A stretch of DNA of 5,593 nucleotides from NCBI GenBank assembly GCA_023428585.1, contig JAEYXG010000343.1, forward strand, positions 1 to 5,593, given 5' to 3'. Position numbers and translations under genes: made by a program. This DNA is from Bacteroidota bacterium. Lineage in GTDB: Bacteria; Bacteroidota; Bacteroidia; Bacteroidales; Lentimicrobiaceae. The notes under the pieces are model-generated. The model worked only from the letters and a program-made list of their open reading frames with translations. It had not been told where the DNA came from and did no database searches. Shown here piece by piece: positions 1-5,593 of this stretch (its first letter is position 1; every line of letters begins with the position of its first letter).

Positions 1-341
1 CTGTTGTAACTGCTGCCGCTAATGAGGGTAATACCATCATCGTAGGTAGGGCTGGTGCGGCTCATACCTTTGGATTGGGAAATGCCTTGCATATCAAATT
101 ATATGCACCATTGGAATGGCGCATCCAGTCTTTAATGTCACGCTATCATGCAACTCGTGAACAGCTTGTTAAGGATATCAACAGCATTGACCTAAAGCGT
201 CATAAGCTGGTTTCTTCTGCTATCAAAGGGGTTAATGATCATAATATGCTTTATGATGTTCAATTCAATACCAGCACCCTTTCCCATAGTGAAATTATTG
301 CTATGGTGCTTAGCTTATTGGATGAAAGAATGAAGAAATAG
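1..341 (+). CDS. Cytidylate kinase-like family protein, C-terminal part (5' end outside window)
   Basis: The frame is open from the left edge (first full codon at position 3) to a TAG at 339-341, giving 112 visible residues. The visible part begins with NEGNTIIVGRAG, a core strand-loop typical of the P-loop cytidylate-kinase-like family. It continues with LYAPLEWRIQSLMSRY, the 'aPle.Ri..lm..y' segment, and then an acidic/basic helix (ITSIDLKRHKLV-like, residues about 60-72 of the visible part) matching the family's lid region with its 'D..R' pair. It ends in YDVQFNTSTLSHSEIIAMVL, the usual 'ydl.iNts.ls..e.i..i' ending. The Walker A motif would lie upstream and cannot be seen. Known members are annotated as CMP/dCMP kinase relatives, mostly without tested substrates, and classical cmk differs in this region. 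A TTG at 75 is not a credible start, because the homologous core lies upstream of it. The gene converges on ubiE with 4 nt between the stops. Family assignment is from remembered motifs, not from a search. Confidence 0.8.
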   Translation, partial: VVTAAANEGNTIIVGRAGAAHTFGLGNALHIKLYAPLEWRIQSLMSRYHATREQLVKDINSIDLKRHKLVSSAIKGVNDHNMLYDVQFNTSTLSHSEIIAMVLSLLDERMKK

Positions 342-345
342 TAAC

Positions 346-1065
346 TTATTTTTCGGCTACCATTATTGCTGCTGCTCCCAACATCAAGGGAGTGCCGTTA
401 GTTTTGCTGAAACCTGCATTCTTCAAGAGAATTGACAATTCATCTAATGTATAGTAATGATTTGCTGAATATGCCAGGTAATTATAAGCTTGATGATTAC
501 CTGAAATCATTCCCCCTATTGGACCAGTAATAAGGTTGTGATATATATGGTAGAAGAACCTGATAATCTTGTTTTTTGGTTGACTGGTTTCAACAATTAC
601 AAAACGCCCTCCCGGTTTAAGAACCCTAAGGATTTCCCTCATATGTAACTGTGCATCAGGATTTTCAAAAGTGAGATTCCTAAAACCAAAAGAGATACCC
701 ACAGCATCAAAGTAATTGCTTTCAAAAGGCATATTACCTGCATCGCCTTGAATCAGATTTACCCTATCTTCTCCAAAAACAGCTACTTTCTCTTTGGCGC
801 GTGACAGCATGGTATGGCTGAAATCAAGCCCAAAAAGTTCTGTTTCCTTCCTTGCATTTCCTGCAATATGCATAGTTAGATCAGCGGTTCCACAGCATAA
901 ATCCAATACTCTTGAAGGATTATTTTCCAGAACTGTTTTGGCTGTTCTCTTTCGCCAACCTTCATCCATATTGAGCGTCAGTATCCTGTTGAGGAGATCG
1001 TATTTTGGTGGTACTTCTGTAAAAATCTTCTGGGTTGGCCTGTGCCCACTTTCATCTCTAAACAT
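346..1065 (-). CDS. ubiE: Demethylmenaquinone methyltransferase (UbiE/MenG)
   Basis: This SAM-dependent C-methyltransferase carries out the last step of menaquinone synthesis, demethylmenaquinone to menaquinone, at the cytoplasmic membrane face. With the start chosen here it has 239 residues, a usual length for the family. Visible landmarks are: F15..VPPKYDLLN26 and W37RK near the N-terminus; SAM motif I VLDLCCGTADL (53-63); the acidic post-I strand GLDFSHTML (79-87); GDAGNMPF (107-114); the family signature SFGFRN (125-130); LRVLKPGG (146-153); and AYNYLAYS followed by AGF near the C-terminus. Two positions are unusual: GTAD replaces the common GTGD in motif I, and VETSQP (158-163) replaces the common LEFSxP. 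The frame stays open to an ATG at 1128, but I prefer the ATG at 1063-1065 because a promoter-like TATCTTTG lies between the two and family N-terminal similarity begins only after it. No other menaquinone gene is adjacent. An alternative is a divergent UbiE-family paralogue. Confidence 0.9.
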   Translation of the reverse strand: MFRDESGHRPTQKIFTEVPPKYDLLNRILTLNMDEGWRKRTAKTVLENNPSRVLDLCCGTADLTMHIAGNARKETELFGLDFSHTMLSRAKEKVAVFGEDRVNLIQGDAGNMPFESNYFDAVGISFGFRNLTFENPDAQLHMREILRVLKPGGRFVIVETSQPKNKIIRFFYHIYHNLITGPIGGMISGNHQAYNYLAYSANHYYTLDELSILLKNAGFSKTNGTPLMLGAAAIMVAEK

Positions 1066-1084
1066 GCTTCCGGAAATTTGAATG

Positions 1085-1092
1085 CAAAGATA
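1085..1092 (-). promoter_or_regulatory. Bacteroidota -7 promoter element (TATCTTTG) for ubiE
   Basis: Read on the minus strand, TATCTTTG matches the TAnnTTTG -7 consensus of the Bacteroidota primary sigma factor. Its end lies 19 nt before the preferred ubiE ATG (1065), giving a short leader. No well-placed -33 TTG is seen at the usual distance of about 19-20 nt, so the call rests on the -7 box and its position. Confidence 0.6.
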
Positions 1093-1157
1093 CTCAATTT
1101 GTTCTAATGGCCCTACTTCGTCAAACATCTGATCTGCTTCATTTTATTTGTATTTAG

Positions 1158-1186
1158 TTGTATTGTAGACTTTTTACCTAACTTTG
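1158..1186 (+). promoter_or_regulatory. Bacteroidota-type promoter (-33 TTG, -7 TAACTTTG) for the metallopeptidase
   Basis: TAACTTTG at 1179-1186 is an exact match to TAnnTTTG. A TTG at 1158-1160 lies 18 nt upstream, close to the usual spacing of the -33 element. The box ends 24 nt before the ATG at 1211, so transcription should start in the low 1190s with a short AT-rich leader and no clear Shine-Dalgarno. The TTG inside this box (1184-1186) is in frame with the gene and could be mistaken for a start codon. Confidence 0.7.
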
Positions 1187-1210
1187 CATTCTCCCAAAAA
1201 TTCAAATATT

Positions 1211-3259
1211 ATGAAGAGTAAAGTATTGTTGTCAGTTATTATACTGGCCATGGTCGTTGGCAGTATATTTTCCTTGAAAGCTAACCCAATCGCTGATAAA
1301 GCGAATATTGACAAAGTAACTATGGAAAAAGTCAAAACATCATTGATTAATAAATATGGCAAATCGGCAGAATTCCGTATTGATAGGGGAGTTCAGCAAG
1401 TCGCCTCACTCTGGCGCGAGTCAGATGGTAATGCTCAGGCATTCGAGCAGTTTTGTTTGGAAAATTTTGTTAATGATGCAGAAGCTCTTCAGCGATTGTA
1501 TTCCAAACTGGAACGTAATTTTGAAATATTCTCCGGCTATTTCAATATTATAGATCTTAAGCTAAAAGAACCTATTCATCTTACCGGAGGCGAAATTGAG
1601 CCTATTGATATGATGTTCGGCGGTTACAATGTCGGTGCGCATCTTACTGATGATTTCTTCAACAACAAGATAGCTTTTATTACAGCCCTTAACTTCCCAT
1701 ATTACACTCTGGAGGAAAAGACTGCTAAGGGCGCTGACTGGTCGAGAGAAGAGTGGGCCTATGCTAGAATGGGTGACCGTTTTACATCAAGAGTACCTGC
1801 CGATATTGTTATGAATGCTTCCAGAACCCTTACGGAGGCTGATACATATATTTCTGAATATAACATCTTTATGGGTAATTTGCTGAATGCAAAGGGTAAG
1901 CAATTGTTCCCTGCTGATATGAAGCTTATTACTCACTGGGGCCTTCGTGACGAGTTGAAATCAAATTATGTTGGTGCAAATGGCCTGGAAAAGCAGCGCA
2001 TTATATATAATGTCATGAAGAGAATCATTGATCAGAGTATTCCTCAGCAGGTTATCAATAATGGTGATTATACCTGGGACCCGGCTGTAAACAAGATTTT
2101 CAAGGATGGCAAGGAAGGCTCTTTTACACGTGAACCCGACAAGAGATATGCCGTATTGCTCGACAACTTCAAGGCTCTTAATGCCATGGATGTCTATACT
2201 CCCAATCTCCCAACCTATATTGACCGTGCATTTGAGGAAGGAATGGAAATTCCTCAAGAAGATGTCGAGAAGTTGTTTACACAATTCGTTTCATCACCAC
2301 AGGTTAAAGAAGTGGCTGCATATATCAGCAAACAACTTGGCAGAAAGTTGGAACCCTTTGATATCTGGTATAACGGTTTTAAGTCAAGAGGTGGGCTTCC
2401 TGAAGATCAGTTGACAGCAATGACTTCAGCCCGGTATCCAAATCCGGCAGCTTTTAAAGCCGATATGCCCAATATTCTTGTGAAACTTGGTTGGGAAAAG
2501 CAAAAGGCTGAGGAAATTTGTTCACTTATTCTTGTTGATGCTGCCAGGGGATCAGGTCATGCCTGGGGTTCTGCCATGCGTAACGATTATGCCCACTTAC
2601 GCACGCGTATCAGTGAAAAAGGTATGGATTACAAAGGCTACAATATTGCAGTTCATGAATTTGGACATAATGTTGAGCAAACAGTTACAATGAATGATGT
2701 GGATTATTTCATGCTTCAGGGCGTTCCGAATACTGCCTTTACTGAGGCTGTTGCTTTTCTATTTCAGAAGCGTGACCTGGAGCTTCTTGGATTGCCCAAT
2801 GCTGACCCTAATAAGGAGCATATGATGGCTCTTGATAATTTCTGGGGAAGTTATGAAATAATGGGGGTTTCCCTGGTTGATATGAAGGTTTGGAAGTGGA
2901 TGTATGCCAATCCGGATGCAACTCCGGCCCAGCTGAAAGAGGCTGTTATTTCTGCTGCTAGAGAGGTTTGGAATAAATATTATGCCGGTATTCTTGGTGG
3001 TCATGATGAACCTATTCTTGCAATTTATTCACACATGATTGATAATCCACTTTATCTGTCCAATTATCCGATGGGACACCTCATTGATTTTCAAATTGAA
3101 CAGCAAGTTAAAGGAAAACCTCTGGCTTCAGAGTTTCAGCGTATGTATACCCAAGGGCGTTTAGTACCTCAGGTATGGATGAAAGGTGCCGTAGGTAACC
3201 AAATAGCTATTGAACCGACTCTAAATGCTGCCAGCGCAGCATTGAAGGCTCTAAAATAA
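1211..3259 (+). CDS. Secreted gluzincin zinc metallopeptidase (HEFGH), M3/M2-like, 682 aa
   Basis: This is a probable periplasmic or secreted zinc peptidase. The ATG at 1211 follows a promoter and begins a signal peptide: MKSK, a hydrophobic core VLLSVIILAMVVGSIFSL, and probable SPase I cleavage after SLKA; there is no lipobox cysteine. The zinc site is HEFGH at residues 482-486 (first and second ligands plus catalytic Glu483). Glu512 in GVPNTAFTEAVAF is the probable third ligand, 30 residues after the first His. That spacing resembles the M2 and M3 families (ACE, thimet oligopeptidase/Dcp), as does the mostly helical C-terminal part with GGHDEP (596-601) and NYPMGH (618-623), where such enzymes place substrate-binding His/Tyr residues. 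About 450 residues precede the motif. Those families are oligopeptidases working in deep clefts; whether this protein does the same is inference. I do not recognise an exact named family. It stands alone, with its own promoter and a terminator downstream. Confidence 0.82.
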   Translation: MKSKVLLSVIILAMVVGSIFSLKANPIADKANIDKVTMEKVKTSLINKYGKSAEFRIDRGVQQVASLWRESDGNAQAFEQFCLENFVNDAEALQRLYSKLERNFEIFSGYFNIIDLKLKEPIHLTGGEIEPIDMMFGGYNVGAHLTDDFFNNKIAFITALNFPYYTLEEKTAKGADWSREEWAYARMGDRFTSRVPADIVMNASRTLTEADTYISEYNIFMGNLLNAKGKQLFPADMKLITHWGLRDELKSNYVGANGLEKQRIIYNVMKRIIDQSIPQQVINNGDYTWDPAVNKIFKDGKEGSFTREPDKRYAVLLDNFKALNAMDVYTPNLPTYIDRAFEEGMEIPQEDVEKLFTQFVSSPQVKEVAAYISKQLGRKLEPFDIWYNGFKSRGGLPEDQLTAMTSARYPNPAAFKADMPNILVKLGWEKQKAEEICSLILVDAARGSGHAWGSAMRNDYAHLRTRISEKGMDYKGYNIAVHEFGHNVEQTVTMNDVDYFMLQGVPNTAFTEAVAFLFQKRDLELLGLPNADPNKEHMMALDNFWGSYEIMGVSLVDMKVWKWMYANPDATPAQLKEAVISAAREVWNKYYAGILGGHDEPILAIYSHMIDNPLYLSNYPMGHLIDFQIEQQVKGKPLASEFQRMYTQGRLVPQVWMKGAVGNQIAIEPTLNAASAALKALK

Positions 3260-3351
3260 GAATATCAAGTGGTGGCTTTATTGATTCCTGTGCTTAATAC
3301 TAGTGTTGTTGGTTTCAAACACCTCAATTTGTAATTTTGAATGTTATTCTT

Positions 3352-3391
3352 AATACAAAAGAGATGCGTAATTACGCATCTCTTTTGTATT
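3352..3391. terminator. Bidirectional intrinsic terminator (40-nt perfect palindrome)
   Basis: The left arm AATACAAAAGAGATGCGT (3352-3369) and the right arm (3374-3391) are exact reverse complements, 18 bp each, around an AATT loop. The GAGATGCGT core is flanked by A4 on the left and T4 on the right, so either strand reads as a stem followed by a T-rich tail. It lies between two converging genes, 92 nt after the peptidase stop and 18 nt before the end of the TPR gene, which is where a shared terminator is expected. The rest of the 150-bp gap shows nothing recognisable. Confidence 0.9.
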
Positions 3392-3409
3392 TAAGCATGA
3401 TGAGCCATT

Positions 3410-4036
3410 CTATTTAATCAGGCCCAATCCTTCTAAAGCTGATGCATCATTTGGCCTGTTAAGCAGGGCCTTGTTGAAAAGAACTTTTGCTTCCCTAAGT
3501 TTGTTGAGCCGTAAATATGTCCAGGCCGACATTATCATAACATCATAATCAAATGGGTAGAAGTTAATCAGCTTGTCAAAGTGTTTGTTTGCTGCCAGGT
3601 ATTCTTTTCGTTCATAGTAGAGCAACCCTAATCTATAATTTCCATAGTAATTATAGGGATCAATAGCTAAAATCTCTTTGTATTTCTTTATTACCATCTC
3701 CTGATTTCCCATAGCATATGCAGGAAATGCATATCCCAGTTTGGCTTCAATTGAAAGTGGAAATATTGCTATCGCTTTATTGTAATGCCCAATTGATTCC
3801 TTATAGCTCTTAGCTTGATAATAAAGCCATCCTAGGCGGAGGTTAATTTCATACGAATCCTCTTTGTAGACCTTTTTTAGTGAGGCAATAGCCTTTATAT
3901 ACTCGTGTTTGTTTTCATAAGTATAGCTTTCGGCATATGCTTTGGCTATGTCGGCATTGCTTTGTGAATGGACATTAAATGCCGTTATTATCAGAAAAAG
4001 GATGGTTGTTATAGTTGTCTTTATTTGATGTTCCAT
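3410..4036 (-). CDS. Exported tetratricopeptide repeat protein, 208 aa
   Basis: A signal peptide (MEHQIK, hydrophobic TTITTILFLIITAF, probable cleavage after VHS before QSN) is followed by five consecutive TPR units of exactly 34 residues, at 28-61, 62-95, 96-129, 130-163 and 164-197. The last four each contain the hallmark small/large pattern (for example LGWLYY...A) and end near a conserved Pro (FPLS, DPYN, YPFD, RPND). An 11-residue tail (ASALEGLGLIK) looks like the first half-helix of a sixth unit. There is no catalytic domain, so it is probably a periplasmic scaffold or adaptor. Its ATG lies inside the end of the barrel-protein gene in another frame (16-nt overlap) and has a GGAGG six nt upstream, pointing to translational coupling. 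The natural partner would be the TPR/barrel protein. Its exact role is unknown. Confidence 0.88.
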   Translation of the reverse strand: MEHQIKTTITTILFLIITAFNVHSQSNADIAKAYAESYTYENKHEYIKAIASLKKVYKEDSYEINLRLGWLYYQAKSYKESIGHYNKAIAIFPLSIEAKLGYAFPAYAMGNQEMVIKKYKEILAIDPYNYYGNYRLGLLYYERKEYLAANKHFDKLINFYPFDYDVMIMSAWTYLRLNKLREAKVLFNKALLNRPNDASALEGLGLIK

Positions 4037-5355
4037 GCTATGCCTCCGGTTATAATGTGTTTGAAGTAGGCAGAATAAGTGTTTTGGACTTCATAATTGC
4101 TTGTCGAATAATAAGTTGTCGCTTCGTTTTCCATAAATTGGTATCTCAGGGTTAAGCGAATCTGTTTGTTTAGGTCGAATATGAGTAGTGATGTAATACG
4201 GTAATTTGATTTGACAACTTGGTTGTTAAGAAGTTGAGCATTTTGTTCAACCGTATTTACTAGGTTGCCTTTGGTAGCTGATAATTCAAGCCAGGTTTTA
4301 CTGAAGGTCTTGAAGCCAAAAGTCTGGGAGGCAAAAATGGGTTGTTGATTACGGTCGGTTTTGTAAGATATACCACTAATTGAATAGAGATTGAGATTGC
4401 CAAGCGGAAGTATCATTAATGATGCAGAGTATTGCATGCTTCTATTGTCATTTATTGTAAGATGCCACGCACCAACATCGGCTTGCCAATAATTATGTGA
4501 ATAAGAAATCTTCCCCCCGGCTATGAAATTATTATATTTTATTCCAATAGGACTTCCCAGATAGAGGTTTGTAATTGAATCATCTGAAAGGAATGGTTCA
4601 TTTATATCTGTTCTTGCAAATCTGATTGCGGGAATGATCTGGATTCTCCTGCTTATGCACACTCCTGTTGAGATGTAGAATTCAGTTTGTTTTATGGTGA
4701 AATCCCCATTAAGTGAATCAACATCCCTGATGTATATGCTTCTGTGTTTGCTTAGATTGATTTGACTTACTGACGCATCTATAATTAAATTTTCACCAAA
4801 TGGCTTTTTAAATCCGGCCAGCAAGTAGAATGCATTCTGCTCAGTGTACTTCTCAGTAAATGAAGTGGTAGATCCCCCCCTTATTTTGCCTGTTTTTTTT
4901 GTGTCGTTACTGATTACAGGACCTGCCTCAAGGTATATTGTTGGATTCAAATGCCTATTTCTGAGTTCATCGTTCAGGTCAGTTGAGAATTTTTTTAGTA
5001 GATAGCCGGCTTGCGCTTTCCTACCGGTAAAAGTATATGAATAGTATAGCAGTTCATTTGCATAGTCGTTCTTGTAATTTAGCTTGATTGCTTTTTCCAG
5101 ATAACTAGCTGATTTGGCATATTTCTGTAAATAAAATGCTGCAGCGCCTGTCCTAACCTGAATGTTGAAGTAGTCATATCCACTTTCAATGGCTTCTTTG
5201 CCTATTATCAGCAAACTATCCCATTTCTTTTGGTTGTATAGTTGAAGAGTAATTGCATCATAATCCGACAAGTGGTTACTTATGGAATCAACATTTGTCT
5301 GGGCAGAGCAGATAAATGTTGTGAATAGCAATATAAATGCCGTTATTGATTTCAT
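4021..5355 (-). CDS. TPR plus outer-membrane beta-barrel protein (YaiO-like layout), 444 aa
   Basis: The signal peptide MKSITAFILLFTTFICSA is probably cut before QTN. Cys16 is not in a proper lipobox (TFIC), so this is unlikely to be a lipoprotein. Residues about 32-125 form two to three degenerate TPR units (YLQKYAKSASYLEKAIKLN is the clearest). From about residue 137 (NPTIYLEAG) to the end the protein has alternating polar/aromatic strands separated by short turns and longer loops, as in an outer-membrane barrel. Stretches such as NYWQADVGAWHLTI, TWLELSATKG and IRLTLRYQF are amphipathic strands. The C-terminus is ...GGIAWNIK rather than a terminal Phe. An N-terminal TPR followed by a barrel is the layout of the YaiO family, members of which often accompany envelope-polysaccharide genes, but I cannot confirm membership. 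It starts 2 nt after the upstream gene's stop and overlaps the downstream TPR gene by 16 nt. The coding strand contains G7 and A8 tracts near the start of the barrel. Confidence 0.8.
   Translation of the reverse strand: MKSITAFILLFTTFICSAQTNVDSISNHLSDYDAITLQLYNQKKWDSLLIIGKEAIESGYDYFNIQVRTGAAAFYLQKYAKSASYLEKAIKLNYKNDYANELLYYSYTFTGRKAQAGYLLKKFSTDLNDELRNRHLNPTIYLEAGPVISNDTKKTGKIRGGSTTSFTEKYTEQNAFYLLAGFKKPFGENLIIDASVSQINLSKHRSIYIRDVDSLNGDFTIKQTEFYISTGVCISRRIQIIPAIRFARTDINEPFLSDDSITNLYLGSPIGIKYNNFIAGGKISYSHNYWQADVGAWHLTINDNRSMQYSASLMILPLGNLNLYSISGISYKTDRNQQPIFASQTFGFKTFSKTWLELSATKGNLVNTVEQNAQLLNNQVVKSNYRITSLLIFDLNKQIRLTLRYQFMENEATTYYSTSNYEVQNTYSAYFKHIITGGIAWNIK
4043..4047 (-). promoter_or_regulatory. 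Shine-Dalgarno GGAGG for the 208-aa TPR gene
   Basis: On the minus strand GGAGG ends 6 nt before the ATG at 4036. It lies inside the coding sequence of the upstream barrel gene. Strong Shine-Dalgarno sites are uncommon in Bacteroidota, where initiation usually relies on AT-rich leaders. Its presence at an overlapping start supports this ATG and suggests reinitiation or coupling. Confidence 0.6.
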
Positions 5356-5357
5356 AA

Positions 5358-5593
5358 TTAATCTTGTTTAGTAAAGTTATATATATCTTTTCTGCCTTGT
5401 TTACTGATAGTTATTTGATAAAGGCCTGAATCATTCAAGATTATTTGAGCCTCTATATTCATAAATGTATTTCCAAGGAATCTGAAGTTAACATTTGAAT
5501 TGATCAAAATGGTATTTCCAGCCATATCTTCTTGTCTTTTAGTGAAACGCAATGAAAAAACCGGTTTAATGAAAATCTTGAATGGTGCAATAA
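5358..5593 (-). CDS. Unrecognised protein, C-terminal part (5' end outside window)
   Basis: The minus-strand frame is open from the right edge down to a TAA at 5358-5360, leaving 77 visible residues that begin IAPFKIFIKPVF. A TTG at 5552 and an ATG at 5525 lie in frame, but the frame continues past both without a stop and no promoter precedes either, so this is most simply the end of a longer protein. The visible part alternates short hydrophobic strands (NTILINSNVNFRFLG, MNIEAQIIL, LYQITI) with turns and ends in a basic, polar tail (KQGRKDIYNFTKQD), which suggests a beta-rich C-terminal domain. I see no catalytic motif and do not recognise a family. Its stop is 2 nt before the barrel protein's ATG, so it is the upstream member of the same operon and probably shares its pathway. 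Confidence 0.65.
   Translation of the reverse strand, partial: IAPFKIFIKPVFSLRFTKRQEDMAGNTILINSNVNFRFLGNTFMNIEAQIILNDSGLYQITISKQGRKDIYNFTKQD

Noticed and set aside
75..77. TTG at 75 as the start of an 88-aa gene.
   Set aside because: The frame is open to the window edge, and the upstream residues (NTIIVGRAG) belong to the kinase-like fold.
342..345. A terminator between the convergent kinase-like and ubiE genes.
   Set aside because: Only 4 nt separate the stops, and no clear hairpin with a T run was seen there. Transcripts probably run into each other's 3' ends.
1184..1210. TTG at 1184 as start of the metallopeptidase (nine extra residues).
   Set aside because: The TTG is the end of the TAACTTTG -7 box, so it would lie upstream of the transcription start. 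The ATG at 1211 gives a normal signal peptide.
1961..2284. Minus-strand open frame within the peptidase gene (also 2106-2414 plus, 2487-2693 plus, 2759-3004 minus and 794-1081 plus).
   Set aside because: These lie wholly inside strong coding genes in other frames and show no domain or start signal. They are treated as shadows.
5308..5310. Cys16 of the 444-aa protein as a lipobox cysteine.
   Set aside because: The preceding residues TFI do not fit the -3 Leu and -1 small-residue rule. SPase I cleavage after CSA fits better.
5372..5379. Minus-strand TAACTTTA, 16 nt before the barrel-protein ATG, as a promoter.
   Set aside because: It misses the final G of TAnnTTTG, has no -33 TTG at the right spacing, and lies inside the upstream gene, which ends only 2 nt before the ATG. 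A co-transcribed operon is simpler.
5523..5525. ATG at 5525 as the start of a separate 55-aa protein.
   Set aside because: An AGAAG lies just upstream, but the frame is open to the edge of the window and no promoter is seen, so a partial longer gene is more likely.

Overview
The window looks like chromosomal DNA of a Bacteroidota bacterium, most likely of the Bacteroidales or a near relative. Three things suggest this. Promoter elements of the Bacteroidota type (TAnnTTTG) sit just upstream of two genes. A menaquinone methyltransferase is present. Two exported proteins have signal peptides ending in the ...SAQ / ...HSQ style common in this phylum, and one of them is a TPR plus outer-membrane beta-barrel protein. 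No RNA gene, insertion sequence, integrase or CRISPR array is visible.

Layout, left to right. (1) Positions 1-341 (+) hold the 3' end of a cytidylate-kinase-like protein. (2) Positions 346-1065 (-) hold ubiE/menG, convergent with the kinase and only 4 nt from it. (3) Positions 1066-1210 form a divergent promoter region: ubiE is read leftwards, and a secreted zinc metallopeptidase is read rightwards from 1211 to 3259. (4) Positions 3260-3409 are a convergent intergenic region with a 40-nt perfect palindrome that should act as a two-way terminator. (5) Positions 3410-5593 (-) carry a compact operon, in transcription order: the C-terminal end of an unrecognised protein running in from the right edge, a 444-aa TPR/beta-barrel protein that starts 2 nt after its stop, and a 208-aa exported TPR protein that overlaps the barrel gene by 16 nt.

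How the genes relate. UbiE is housekeeping respiratory-quinone metabolism, and the kinase-like gene is a nucleotide-kinase relative; nothing ties them functionally to the rest. The metallopeptidase appears to be a single-gene unit with its own promoter and terminator. The rightmost three genes are the likeliest functional module: the spacing implies co-transcription and translational coupling, and two of the products should meet in the periplasm or outer membrane. The barrel protein resembles the YaiO-type layout (N-terminal TPR, C-terminal barrel), which suggests envelope or exopolysaccharide work, but this is inference. The most re-checkable observations are the corrected start sites of ubiE and the peptidase, the uncharacterised HEFGH peptidase, the TPR/barrel operon, and the G7/A8 tracts inside the barrel gene.
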